Source: Hypericum androsaemum (taxonomy: Eukaryota; Streptophyta; Magnoliopsida; Malpighiales; Hypericaceae). Taken from it: 64,000 nt of DNA. A program made the position numbers and the translations under genes. Positions 12,701 through 24,366 of the stretch are shown here, one piece after another (positions within the stretch are counted from its first letter, which is position 1; every line of letters begins with the position of its first letter). The notes under the pieces are model-generated. The model had not been told where the DNA came from. It made no database searches and was given only the letters and a program-made list of their open reading frames with translations. Location of the stretch: positions 1,565,001-1,629,000 of the forward strand of contig OZ023182.1 in assembly GCA_963995505.1 (NCBI GenBank), written 5' to 3'.

Positions 12701-13220
12701 ATTACCGAGGCTTGACGCAACCTCTGAGCAAATAAGTCCTCTCTGATAATTGTCGTGCTTGCTTCAAGTGTTATTTTATTCTCCGCCGTGAATCAGATGA
12801 TCCACGACATTTTCACAAGTTGAATTTTGACAACCAGAAGTTAACTAACCCTTTTCCATGTATATTTTATTGGATGGGTCGGGCTAATGATCAATTGCCA
12901 CGTGGAAATATCATATTTCTAACTGTCATTAATTATATTACTGTAATTTATATTTGGTGGTGTAGCGATCAGGATGACCCAAGTTTACTTGGTACTACCT
13001 TGTAATAGAGGTACAAGCTTATGATGTATATTAAATATTATTGCAAATGTTTGACAAATTAACAATTTTTTAATGCTAGTGTCGGCAAATCCCATTACAA
13101 GCACACATACATACTAAGGGTAATACAAAAAGTTAACTTGGGCTAGTCGAGTTAATAAGAACTTAATCTAAGAATAAAGAGAAATCGGGGTTGGATTCAG
13201 TGTTGCTCACCCCTCAGCAG
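9720..13220. other. Intergenic, no gene recognised
   Basis: About 3.5 kb of AT-rich sequence. The first part is the promoter side of the SPEAR gene; TATATATAAC (minus strand, about 9753-9762) is a possible but unproved TATA box. All short open frames here lack recognisable motifs. A dispersed-repeat copy sits at about 12180-12290. Confidence 0.55.
12180..12290. repeat. Second copy of the dispersed repeat seen at 8540-8660
   Basis: Shares the TTTTACACYATGA and CAATGTTTGAAC blocks in the same order and spacing as the copy in SPEAR intron 2. Confidence 0.5.
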
Positions 13221-13224
13221 CACC

Positions 13225-13465
13225 AATCGGACAAGATGAAAGACACAACGACACATCATTTTTCAACGGCACATCGACATAGCGACACATCACAATGGCA
13301 CATCGACATAGTGACACATCATATAGCAGCACATCAGTTTTTCAACGGCACATCGACATAGCGACATATGAGTTTTTCAATGGCACTTCGACATGGCGGC
13401 ACATAACGTAGCATCACATCAATTTTTCAAAGGAAAATATAACGACATATCAATTTTCAAAAGGT
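13225..13465 (+). repeat. Degenerate tandem repeat (GGCACATCGACATAGCGACACATCA type)
   Basis: Overlapping units built from GCACATCGACATAG, CGACACATCA and TTTTTCAACG recur at least five times with substitutions. A short stretch of the same repeat (CACATCATTTTTCAATG) resumes at 14829, so the nested transposon at 13476-14828 interrupts it. Confidence 0.75.
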
Positions 13466-13475
13466 AAAATATAAC

Positions 13476-14828
13476 CAGGGACGGAGTCAAAAAATTTAGG
13501 AAGTAGGGGCAATATAATTTTGGACAAAATAGTCATAGGTCCCTATTGTTTGAAAAAATTGATGAATCAGGACAAGGTAATATTGTTTGGTCCCTGTTGT
13601 TTCAGAAACTAACCGATTAGTCCCTGAATCAAATTCAGGCCACTTTTTCTGGCAAGATTTCATTTAAAGTGTCAAAAATACTCCTGAACTCACCCAAAAT
13701 TTACAAAGTTGCCATAAGTGAAAAAAACTCTCATCTTCAATTCATTCAACTCTATGCTACGATTTCTCTGCAGAAAATGACATTTTTAAAAATAATGACT
13801 ATTAGAACTAATTAAGCAAGACCCAAATTCGAATGTATTCCAGAATTTATTTTTTTAAACACGAGCAGCTCCAAAGAAATAGACGACGACTCGTCTAGTT
13901 TTAACGAAACATCGAGAGCTCCTAAAATCATAATCAAACCAATCCTCTAGGGTTTATCCCATTTTTCCCCATCCCCATTTAAAAGCAAAACTTAAATAAT
14001 TAAACTATGGCTTCCAGCTGTCAACCCGGAGAGGAGAAGATGCACAATCTACTCCAACCAGAACACAACGGCATCATCTTGCCTACCACGTCAGGTCCCG
14101 AGCCCCCAAAGAAATTTAAGGTCAAGGTGCAGTTTGTGGGAACAACGTACAGGAGCGAGGCCGCGTTGGGGTAGCTCAAGCAGATGGTTGTTGATGTGTT
14201 CATGTTTTAGCTTCTGTTATACGCTATTTGTTTCCAGATAGATGCTTGTAGTGTGAAAATGGGGCTTTGATTGGTTGGGGGATGGATGGTCGGCGATGAG
14301 ATTTTTTTTTCACTTGTCGTAACTTTGTAAATTTTGGGTGAGTTCAGGGGTATTTTTGACACTTTAAATTGTGTCTTCCCGAAAATATCGCTAGAATTTG
14401 GTTTAGGGACTAATCGGTTAGTTTGTAAAATAATAGGGACTAAACAATATTAGCTTGTCCTGATTCATCAATTTCATCAAACAAAAGGGACCTATGGCTA
14501 TTTTGCCCTATAATTTTTTACCTGCGTGGGCCACTGGGCTGGACTAAGTAGGTAGGTACTATCTTTTTAATTTTTTATAGTTGATTACTTTATTATTTAT
14601 GGTAGTATAGTTAGACTAATTAACATCTTATAATATATATTAAAAGATTAAGGAATGTCTAAATTTTTCTAAGATTTGGTTTTAATTTTTAAGTTTATTA
14701 ATTTTTTAGCAGGGTCAATTTTTAATTTTAGTGGGAACATACATTAAAAAATATAACTCGTTATCAAATCCAAAAAAATTTAAGTGAGGACAATTGCCCC
14801 CACAATGTTAAAGGTGGCTCCGCCCCTG
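13476..14828. mobile_element. Older non-autonomous element split by MITE 2
   Basis: The left end begins CAGGGACGGAGTCA at 13476. The right end finishes at 14828 and reads CAGGGGCGGAGCCA in reverse complement. These are near-matching terminal inverted repeats. With the inner MITE and its duplication removed the element is only about 360 bp. No clear target duplication is seen, so its superfamily is open. The CAGGGGCGGAGCCA terminus is a common plant non-autonomous end. Confidence 0.6.
13513..14517. mobile_element. Mutator-type MITE 2 with 9-bp target duplication
   Basis: The element is 13522-14508 (987 bp). It is flanked by identical 9-bp repeats TATAATTTT at 13513-13521 and 14509-14517. Terminal inverted repeats of about 210 bp share GGGCAAAATAGCCATAGG-type ends with MITE 1. 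The two arms are alike through blocks such as AGTGTCAAAAATAC and CACCCAAAATTTACAAAGTT. The unique centre (about 13740-14300) includes a 53-codon plus-strand frame starting with ATG at 14007 that I cannot identify. It could be a captured host fragment. Confidence 0.92.
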
Positions 14829-15415
14829 CACATCATTTTTCAATGATTAAATACAACAACACATCAATTTAAAAAAAAAACACAGTAACGACACCGACAC
14901 TCAAAGCTTCATCCAAAACCCACCTTCGTGTCACCCACAAAAAACTACCACCACCATCCTTCCACATCTATCATCCTAAACATCGATTCCCACAGCTTAA
15001 ATTTTTGGGGACATGGAATTGGACGTGGATGTTGTTTAGCGAAGAGGAGGAATAAGAGGGAGAGCCATTGGAGCTTCTTGGATATGGAGATTGGGAGGTG
15101 GTTGGCGATGATTTTTGATGGGAAAATGGAAGGGGGAGTTGCGCCGTTTTCAATTTCAATCCCTCTTCCCCGATTTCATTTCGAAAATTTAGGGTTCTTA
15201 TGTGGTCAACGATTGGTCCATTGGGTTTCAGCATTTTGGATATTAGATGTGCATCGGAGAAGCGCCGGTGTTTTTTAATTGCCCGAATGGTGCTGCCAAC
15301 TTCACGTTGCTAGAATCTAATTCCATATAATTACATGACTGATGTATTAATTTTTTTCGTAAAAAGTATAAATTTTATTTAATTAAAACCGCTTGAAGTA
15401 CAACGCCAAGGCACC
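14829..15415. other. No gene recognised
   Basis: Contains overlapping open frames on both strands (14928-15278 plus, 15234-14971 minus), neither with a recognisable domain. Left unassigned. Confidence 0.5.
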
Positions 15416-15868
15416 ATGTCAAGACGACGTCTAGTGGAGGCGAACCGTGGTGCGGACTACATGGCCAACCTGGCTTTCAGCTTGTCCTTAGGTGTCCATG
15501 TGTTGGATCAGGCCCCTTCGGGTATCTTAGGCATTCTAGTCGATGATGTGCGTGATGTTGCCTTCCCGCGTAGTGTGGTTTCGAGATATGAGGTTGGGGA
15601 GGGTTCACACCCTCGAAGGGTTTTAGATCGTGATGGTGGAAGGCCAAGTTTTGCGATATACCAAACGTCAAGGGGGTTCTTCTTCCTGAGGTACTATTTT
15701 CTTATCACGGATTGTTCTTAATGGGTTTTTTCGTGATAGGATTTTGATGAGGCCCGCGGTCGTAACCTCACAAGAGGCCGAGAAGAGGTCTTGCACTAAG
15801 TAGGATGTAATTGGCCATTATATTAATATACGTAGGGGCAATTTGCCCCTCCAATTCCAAAAAAAAAA
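15416..15868 (+). pseudogene. 3' end of a LINE (non-LTR retrotransposon), 5' truncated
   Basis: The frame 15416-15721 holds RRRLVEANRGADYMANLAF and a downstream DVAFPR block. This resembles the C-terminal RNase H-like end of plant LINE ORF2 proteins, where the pattern EANR.AD.LAN is common. It is followed by a short 3'UTR and an A-run near 15859-15867. LINEs insert by target-primed reverse transcription and are usually cut short at the 5' end, which fits. I could not find a clean target duplication. Confidence 0.65.
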
Positions 15869-15913
15869 TAGTCACATGAAAAGCTCATGTAGAAGGATTT
15901 AAAAATCAAACGA

Positions 15914-16332
15914 CACCCATCGGGTCGAAGATTGCACGGGCTTTGACTTTGCAAACGTGCGAGAAATGGGGTTCGTGCGAGCACAACAATGGGCATGAGA
16001 TCAACCTGCTCAGATACCATATTGGAATCTCCATATCCAACTCAAAATCTTAAGGCAATTGGTTGGTGAATTTTCTACACTATAAACTTGACGCCACTCT
16101 TGCATGATGTGATTCTCAATAAATACCACATTGTTCAGTGCAAGAGTGGTGAAAAAATTTATAAATATTAAAAATTCGCGTACCTACTGTCTTAAGATTT
16201 TTGGTTGGATACAGAGATTCTAACATATTGTTAGAGTGGGTTGATACCGTGCCTATTGTTGTGCTCATACGATCCCGTTTCTCGCATGTTGGTGAAGCCA
16301 AAGGCCATGCAATCTTCGACCCGATGGGTCTC
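15914..16332. repeat. Imperfect inverted repeat (fold-back), arms ~190 bp
   Basis: The left arm 15914-16104 and right arm 16139-16332 are reverse complements with scattered differences. Matching blocks include CCCATCGGGTCGAAGATTGCA at the outer ends, GAGCACAACAAT in the middle and GCCACTCTTGCA at the inner ends. The loop is about 34 bp (16105-16138). Transcribed from either side this would make a long hairpin. No transposase or target duplication identified. Confidence 0.85.
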
Positions 16333-16339
16333 ATATGAG

Positions 16340-19300
16340 AAAAAATAATATCGCATTACTTTATAAGTGTTGAAAATTCATATATGACTACAGTTAAATA
16401 AATCGTGGGTAAACATAAATCGGTATGGAAAGCTAAATCTTCCTCCAGCTAATGTAAAGCCTATGGATCCCAATTCTTTTAATAAAAAAAACCTCTGATT
16501 TCCATACTTTTTGTAGATTGGAGGTCTTCTTCTTGTACTATAAAATGGCTGCTTGGAAGCCTCCATGAAATGCACATTAGCATTATTATAGGATAATAAT
16601 GACGCGACTTGTTGGACAACTGGAATTATGGACCTTGGAAACCACTAAAGTTAAGCAGTTGCTGATCTTCTCGCACATGTGTAGATGCCGTAGAATTCTA
16701 CCGACTATTTCAGATTTATTTTAAAATTATGGAAAATAAGATAAAAAAATTTAGAATCAAATAACGTCGAACTACAAAATGAAACATTTCTTTTATCGAT
16801 ATCTAATTTTTTGATATGATTTGAATTTGATAATTTGTTAGAATATTAAAATCTCTTACTATTTATCGAATACAAGTCTTTTATTGAGGTACTAATTTTA
16901 AATGGCAACCAAATCCGCGAGATGATTCGGAAATGTGACATCAATTAATGCATTTGGTCATTGTTGTCTGCTCTAAACTGTAAAATACTGTTCCCGAAAC
17001 CAACATCCCGGTGCTCGTGTAATCTATCTTGGATTTGGTTTCTCATTATTATGGTGATTTCAAGTTTTTTTAGCTCTGCCTTTACCTCCACATCAGCTCT
17101 AATGTAATTCCGCCTACTTTTTTTTAATAAGTATAATTCCACCTACTCTGTGGTGTGAAATGCTGTGTGTATGTGAATATTCTAATACTTACCAAAAAAA
17201 AGTGAATATTCTAATTAGAGGTTCATTGGATTAGGAAGATAATTATATCAATCTTCGGTGACCTGTCTTCTAGTTTTACGATTCGCACAAGAGATGGCCT
17301 ACAATTTCTTCTTTCGAGATTCGTTCCAATTATACAGCAACATGAAAAGTAAAAAGCACAAATTATTGTCAAAAAAACGGATGTGCACGTATGCATATAT
17401 TTACGAAGAGTCATAAATCAACAACACTTTTGTTATGAAACTTAATAAATACTTGTATATTATACCAGTTATTTGTCAGAGACTTTTTGCATAAAATTTA
17501 TGCATACATAATTCACTTTATCCGTTTGATCTTATATTATATTTATTTTTCCAGATTTGCACTTAAAAATCTTAAAGAATGAGGTGTTCCTGGTTGAGAG
17601 AGATGCACTCTTATTAAAAATAGGATAGCATAATTAAAAATTTAAATTTCATGGTACTAATTTCATCAACTTGCGTTCTCTTTGTTTTTAGTTTCAACCT
17701 TAAATTAGGTATTGGTTGAATTCTTTCAAGAACAGGTGAAAAAACTGATCAGACAGCACATAATTTTCCTTACCTAGTCAAATGTCAACTTGCAATTATT
17801 TAAAAAAAACAATTTGATAACCTTGAACAACATGTCCACTCTTCCCACGTGGATAAGACACTAAATTATATTTTTGCCTTCGGAATAATGCAACTAGTAG
17901 TATCTCATATGCCTTTTTCTAATATTCTTTCAGGAAAAAAAATTCTTTCAGAAGTAAATATTTTTGCGGTAAAGAATTGAGGTTTTAATTTTTTTTCTAA
18001 TTCATATATGCTTTGTGTTGTGTGGAATGAAAAAATTAAAAGTTTGATAATTTTTAATATTCAAAATTGACTAACGTGAGATCCTATTTTTGGAAGTGGC
18101 TACCTCAATGGTATTACATTCATAAAGTTTGAGCCAAGACTTTGTTTAATGAATTTAAGTCTCTTATCGGTGGTACCAACTTCCATTGGTATAAAAGCTT
18201 TAATGTTTTTAATAATAAATTTATGATATTCAGAGTCGAACACAGCGAGACCCTATTTAAGAATGGTACTCCCAATAATTTATTTACTTTCATAACTTGA
18301 ATTCAAGATTTTATTAAACAAATCCAACCTTTTTACCACTTGCACCAAGTCAATATAAAAGTTTTAACTTTGTTGCTCTAAGATACGGTCGTCCTAATCA
18401 AGGATGAGGTCATCTTGACCCTCCACGATTATTTGAGCTGTTATAATATAATTCCACCCATGCTTACATTAAATAGTTTTTTTATTGCATTATTTGGTGA
18501 GTCCACATGATCGAAGCTCATTAATTTAGTCAGTATAAGATGCTTCTCCTCCAATACTCATTTATTATTCCGTTTCCCCTTAATTCTGCCGTTTTTTTTT
18601 GTTGAAAATCAGAAACTGGATAGCTTAATATAAGGGATGCATTCAAATGTTTTATTGTTATGAGCATTTGGGATTTTTTTTAGTTCACACCTGCCTGTTG
18701 GATACGCAACCGTGAGTGAGTAGAATTTTGTTACTCTTTCGGGACTTGATTGGAGACCATATTCACAAATTATTCTTTGTCGCCGGGTCTTAAGAACATA
18801 TTGTTGTCTATTTTCGAAAATAAATTAAAAGAGTTTTTTTTCTTAATGATATGGGAATTAAACCTTTAAAAAAAGATATGGGAATTAATTAAAACGTATG
18901 TAGTGTCGCATCGGAATCACTTCGATGCAACCTGTTATTGATGGGCAGATTTGATGGCTTTTTGTCTGGTTTAATTTGCATATTAGATACAATCACACGG
19001 CGTAGTTTTTTCTTTCCTGGAGTAATAAAAGTTGCTTTTACCTCCGAAAAAAATTCATTCCTATTTTGCTTTGTATAATAAATCGAATAAATAAAGCTAT
19101 CGGCTGGATTTGGACTCACCACTTGGACACCAATTGATAACAAAATTTACAAACTTTATGGCTTTATCACTAAAAAATGTCAATTTAAGGATAATGAAGT
19201 AATTTTGTTTTCACAAATTTAAACATATATATTTACAATTTTGCCCCTGCCATAACGAACCAGAAAATTCATGTCGAAAAATCCATTCGAACCACCCGGT

Positions 19301-19690
19301 CCAATCGAATTTTGAGCGGTTCGCAAATTCAGAGTTTTTACATACAAAACCAGTACGCTAACTTGGCCGATTTGCGATACGACCAATTCCACCACCAGTT
19401 AGATCGTGTTTTTTAAAACCTTGCAAATTTAAACATAAAGATGCAGATCAGCAGATACCTACCATGTGAGGCCTAATAAGATTGGTAAGGCCCATGAAAA
19501 GGCATAAGGGGCACTAGCAAACTTCTATTAAAGGCCCATAAGAGAAACAGATTTGGGCCAGTCCAGACAAACATTATCTGCTCCATATTTACTCAATCCA
19601 GATCAAGACAATGGAGTTTGGGAGGAGAAACTGAGGAACAAAACAAAACAAAAGAGAGAGAGAGTTCATTTCCTATATATAAATAAATAA
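16340..19690. other. Intergenic, no gene recognised
   Basis: AT-rich DNA with short repeats only. At 18076-18197 and 18240-18372 there is a diverged direct repeat (GAGAYCCTATTT, then CATTCATAA or CTTTCATAA, then ATAAAAG). The block 19200-19430 looks like decayed transposon sequence but shows no ends. The last part is the promoter side of the EF-Ts gene. Confidence 0.5.
19671..19690 (+). promoter_or_regulatory. Possible TATA region of the EF-Ts gene
   Basis: CTATATATAAATAAATAAG at about 19673-19691 lies 30-60 bases before a CT-rich stretch of the kind common at plant transcription starts. A GA run precedes it at 19650-19665. Position fits the inferred untranslated first exon ending at 19827; no direct proof. 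Confidence 0.45.
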
Positions 19691-19827
19691 GATAAGGATT
19701 TAAAGACCCACCTTTCATTTCCCTCACCTCAGCTATCTACTACTATCCCCTGGTTATAGCCTCTAAACCCTCCTCTCTCTCTCTCTTGGGTCACTTCCTT
19801 ATTCATTGTCTCACTTCTCTTGTCCAG

Positions 19828-20891
19828 GTAAAGGTTCAGTCTTTTTAGCTTGATGGGTGAGTTCAAGTTGGTGCCTTTCTTGCTTGGGAGTCTTCTTTTT
19901 GTTGTTGGGGTTGTTGCCAGTTTTTGTGTTTGTGGTATTGCAATGTTGAATGCCAATGTGAAAAGGAGTGTGCTTTGTTTGTAGTCTTTGAATTGCCAAG
20001 TAAACCTTGGAGGATTGAGTTTGGATAAGCGGAATTCGGTTGCTCGTGTGGAGATAAATTGAGTTCAGGTGAAATGGGGTATGGTTTTGTGGGCTTGGTG
20101 ATGTTGTTAGTGAATCCTTGTCGCGTTTAGTTTATACCGGGAATTCTGCAGAGGATAGTTAGTTCAAAGGATGAAGCCAAAACCTTAGCTTTTACCGAGT
20201 TAGATGAGCTGAATCAATCATCAACTTGTTTCTTATTATCAGGATATCATTAGATGTGATAACTGTTTTGATGAGGTAAGCCTCGTTGTACCGCGTTTCG
20301 TCATTTTGCTTTTGTGTCAAAAACGACAAGGTTTTACATGATGCAGTGTTTGCTAATTTAGCTTGTAGTAACTCTGTTTTCTAAGGGGACCGGATCTTGG
20401 GTCATGGCTTTTATCATGAGTGATGAGTGAGACTCTTGATTTAGAATGCGATAACTGCATTGTTTCATATGGATGCTTATCTAGAAATTCAACTTCCCTA
20501 GGATCTTCTAATGAAGCAGCACTAAATTAGGAACGTTATGCACGGCGCACTTGTGGCCTAAATACTTTTGAGTTCCTTGGTCAATATAGGCATTCATCTC
20601 TCACTTTTCAATATGAAGACAACCATTCATTCAAATGGAAGTTAGATGTTCAAAGACCAAGGCTATGTTGTTGCAAGTGAGATATAATACTCTTGGCATC
20701 CATTTGATGGTAGCAACTGATCATGAAGGCCACTTATGCTGCCTCCTACATCTGATCCAATTATTTTTTCATATGAAAGAAAAGTGTTTTTTCCCCTGAA
20801 TTGCCTTCCCTATTTTAGAAATCCAAACGATGAGGTTGTGAAGTGAAATTAATTCTGTCTACTTTATTCATTGTTGACTGTCTGTGAGCAG
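19828..20891 (+). other. Inferred 5'UTR intron of the EF-Ts gene (1064 bp)
   Basis: The donor TCCAG|GTAAAG (GT at 19828) and acceptor GTGAGCAG|G (AG at 20890-20891) bracket a stretch without coding potential. The acceptor lies 57 bases upstream of the start ATG at 20949. A leader intron is common in plant nuclear genes for chloroplast proteins. This is inference from splice motifs only. Confidence 0.55.
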
Positions 20892-20948
20892 GAGCCAATT
20901 GGGATGGTATTGTTTTACTGCTGAGAAGAGTTGTTGATTTGGATAAAC

Positions 20949-23900
20949 ATGGCGTTTCTATCATCAAGCAATATCTTGCTCGTTCCTGGAACCACCTTTC
21001 TTCTGAAAAATAACGGACGGGTGACAAGATGTAATTTCTCGAAGAAAGCAGCAAAGCACACCTTTTTATCTCAAAGATTTGTTCTACCTCCTCCTACTTG
21101 TGTTAGATTGTTCCCACTGTACAGAAGGGACTGCGCTTTACTTTATAAACCTGCACGGCATATAGTATCAGCGACTGAGACTGAGGTAGCCGTTGAGGAG
21201 ACAAATTCACCAGCCGTAGACAACAGTTCTGGTGGACCATTAAAAAGTCAAGCAGATACAGTTGAAAGTACTGAACAATCTTCTCCTGGAAATGATGGTG
21301 CTTCTGCTCCAGCCCAATCCAAAAATGTAAGACCTGGTAGGAAAAGTCAGATGCCTCCTGTAAAGAACGAGGAGCTTATTCCTGGTGCCATGTTTACCGG
21401 AAAAGTGAGGGCGATCCAGCCATTTGGTGCATTTGTTGATTTCGGAGCATTTACAGATGGTCTTGTGCATGTTTCCAGGCTGAGTGATAGTTTTGTAAAG
21501 GATGTTGGAAGTGTTGTCTCGGTCGGACAAGAGGTGAAGGTGAGGATAATTGAAGCTGACCTGCAGACTGGCCGCATTTCTTTAAGCATGCGTGAAGATG
21601 ATGATGGTGCAGGCAAGCCACAGCAGTTCAAAGATACTCCTGCTCCGAAAGGCGACAGATCAAGGCCTGGACCTGGAGGACGAAAAGGTCGGTTACCAAA
21701 ATCCAAGTTTGTTGTCGGACAGCGAGTAGAAGGCGTAGTCAAGGAGAAAACCCCGACAGGTTGTATCATCACTTTGCCGGACACCGAGGAAGAAGGATTC
21801 CTCTCGATTTTTGAAGAACCAGGTAGTGAACTTAGAAAAGAGTCGGAGAAATCATTACTGAGTGCTGGGGACATCATCACAGCCCGTGTTTTGCGTTTTT
21901 CAAGGGGACAAGTTGCCTTGACATTGAAGGAAGAGGACAATGATGGGGAAGGAGATGGAGGGATCTTTAACGGTGAAGTCCCTGCAACAGCAAACCCCTT
22001 CGCTGTTGCTTTCCGTCAAAACAAGGAAATTTCCACTTTTCTGAACGAGATGGAAAAGGCGGTGGCTAGTACTTCTTCGGCTGTGGACGCAGCAGTAAAT
22101 ACAGAGCCAAGCTTGTTACAGAAAATTGATGGCGCAATAGAAACCATTAAGGAGAATGTGGAAGAGGTCTCTGGAGTTCTTGGGGATTCTGTATCTGCAG
22201 CAGTAGAAACCATTAAGGAGGACACAGAAGAGATCTCTGGAGTTCTTGAGAAGACTGTGTCTGCAGAAGTAAATGCATCTTCCTCGGACGAAATTCCCAG
22301 TTTGGGACAGAAAATGGATGGAGCAGTAGAAACCATTAAGGAAGACATAAAAGAGGTCTCTGGAGTTCTTGAGAAGACTGTGTCTGCAGCAGTAGAAACC
22401 ATAAAGGAGGACGTAGAAGAAATCTCTGGAGTTATTGAGGAGTCCGTGTCAGCAGAAGTAGAAACCATTAAGGAGGACATAGCAGAGGTCTCTGGAGTTC
22501 TTGAGAAGACTGTGTCTGCAGTAGTTGATGCATCGTCCTTGGATGAAACTCCCATTTTGTCTGACCAAGTAGCTAGTCAAGACATAACTACAGGGAATCC
22601 GGTTAGTGAAGAAGTTGTGGCCATTAAGCCCAATGACGCTCTTGCAGAACAGGAACAGCAACCTGAAACATCTAGTGCAGAAACCGAGGTCCCAGTTTCC
22701 GCATCAGCTGAGAATGAACTCGAGCAACCTACACCAGATGAAAATGGCACTGTTGCTGGCTCAGAAGTGTCGTCAGATAACCCAGTTCCAGTGACAGCTG
22801 AAGGTACCCGCTATAAGCCAACTCGAACGTTTTTGACATAATTATACTTAGTTATAACTTCCAATTGCAAGTTTCCTTTTCCTAGGGGTAATATAGTTGT
22901 TTGATTGTTGCAGCAAGCATATCACCTGCCCTTGTAAAGCAACTTCGAGAGGAGACTGGAGCAGGAATGATGGATTGCAAGAAAGCTCTTGCTGAGAGCG
23001 AAGGTGACATCGTCAAAGCTCAGGAGTTCCTCAGAAAGAAAGGACTAGCTAGTGCAGATAAGAAAGCTAGCAGAGCCACGGCCGAGGGAAGAATCGGATC
23101 TTACATTCATGATAGCAGAATCGGTGTGTTGATAGAGGTGAATTGTGAGACAGATTTTGTCTCCCGTGGCGAAATTTTCAAGGAGCTCGTAGATGATTTG
23201 GCCATGCAGGTTGCTGCTTGTCCTCAAGTCCAGTATCTTGTTCCCGAGGATGTTCCCGAGGAGATTGTGAGCAAGGAAAAAGAGATTGAGATGCAGAGGG
23301 AGGATCTGTCATCAAAACCTGAGCAATTCAGATCAAAGATTGTAGAAGGCCGGATCAGGAAGAGGCTTGAGGAGGTTGCCCTGTTGGAGCAGCCATTTAT
23401 TAAGAACGATAAGGTACCCGTGAAAGACTGGGTGAAGCAGACAATTGCAACCATTGGAGAAAATATAAAAGTCAAGAGATTTGTCCGGTTCAATCTCGGC
23501 GAGGGGCTAGAGAAGAAAAGTCAGGATTTTGCTGCAGAGGTGGCTGCCCAAACTGCAGCAAAGAAGACGGCTGCTCCGGAAGCAGAAAAGCCTGATGTTC
23601 CGGAAGCTAAGGAATCTGCTCCCGAGTAAGTATACGAACGAACCCGTGTTCTCATCTGCAATCAGAGGAAGGCTATTTTCTCTTGTCTTTGTTATTTGTT
23701 TAGGTTTTCCTCCCGAGTTCTTATGCAAGTTTAAACATCTATATATCTGGATGCAGGCCACCGACAGTTGCGATCTCTGCTGCTCTTGTCAAGCAACTGC
23801 GAGAAGAGAGCGGAGCTGGAATGATGGACTGCAAGAAAGCTCTTGCTGAATCCGGGGGCGATCTTGAGAAGGCACAAGAGTATCTTAGGAAGAAGGGCCT

Positions 23901-24366
23901 TTCAACTGCTGACAAGAAATCTAGCCGCCTTGCAGCTGAAGGCCGAATTGGCTCGTATATACATGACTCCCGCATCGGGGTACTGATCGAAGTGAACTGC
24001 GAAACTGACTTTGTCGGTAGAAGTGCAAACTTCAAGGAATTGGTCGATGATCTCGCAATGCAAGTAGTGGCCAGCCCTCAGGTGCAGTATGTATCCGTCG
24101 AGGAAGTCCCTGAGAGCACCATCAACAAGGAAAAGGAGCTAGAAAGGCAAAGAGAGGACCTTCAGTCAAAACCAGAGAACATGATGGAGAGAATCGTCGA
24201 GGGGAGAGTCGCGAAAAGGCTTGGCGAACTCGCACTATTGGAGCAACCTTTCCTCAAGGATGACAAACTTCTGGTCAAAGATGTAGTGAGGCAAACTGTT
24301 GCTGCTCTTGGAGAGAACATCAAAGTACGAAGATTCGTCCGGTTCACCCTCGGAGAGTCGAGCTGA
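20949..24366 (+). CDS. PETs: Chloroplast translation elongation factor Ts polyprotein (S1-S1-EFTs-EFTs), three exons
   Basis: Exons 20949-22803, 22914-23625 and 23757-24366 (GT-AG introns of 110 and 131 bp, phases 1 and 2) join to 3177 nt, or 1058 residues plus TGA. An N-terminal transit-peptide-like stretch (Ser-rich then basic) is followed by two S1 RNA-binding domains at about 145-214 and 254-331. Next is an acidic linker with 22-residue repeats (about 398-526), then two EF-Ts modules from about 622 and 861. Each module has the hallmark [13 protein letters not shown] or [13 protein letters not shown] motif and the partner motif [17 protein letters not shown]-Ts recycles EF-Tu-GDP. In plants and green algae this polyprotein serves the plastid ribosome, and the S1 part corresponds to PSRP-7. 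Start chosen at the first ATG; the frame upstream begins only with TTG. Intron 1 falls exactly where an S1-only isoform could end if retained. Confidence 0.95.
22140..22526 (+). repeat. Five 66-bp (22-codon) repeats in the EF-Ts gene linker
   Basis: Units start at 22140, 22206, 22329, 22395 and 22461. Each encodes the pattern ETIKE-x-x-x-E-V/I-SGV followed by a V-SA-x-V ending. A 57-bp spacer separates units 2 and 3. The units keep frame and are acidic and helical-looking, probably a flexible linker or coiled segment between the S1 and EF-Ts parts. Confidence 0.93.
22804..22913 (+). other. Intron 1 of the EF-Ts gene; retention would stop the protein after the S1 part
   Basis: Donor AAG|GTACCC and acceptor TTGTTGCAG|C. 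The exon 1 frame stays open into the intron to a TAA ending at 22841, so an unspliced or alternatively spliced transcript would make a 630-residue S1-only protein. Confidence 0.8.

Noticed and set aside
13225..13465. CRISPR-like look of regularly spaced repeats
   Set aside because: Units are degenerate and contiguous without unique spacers, and the DNA is plant nuclear.
14928..15278. 116-codon plus-strand frame
   Set aside because: No known domain, overlaps an open frame on the other strand, and sits in transposon-rich DNA.
22016..22555. 179-codon minus-strand frame in the EF-Ts gene
   Set aside because: Antisense shadow of the 22-residue repeats in exon 1.
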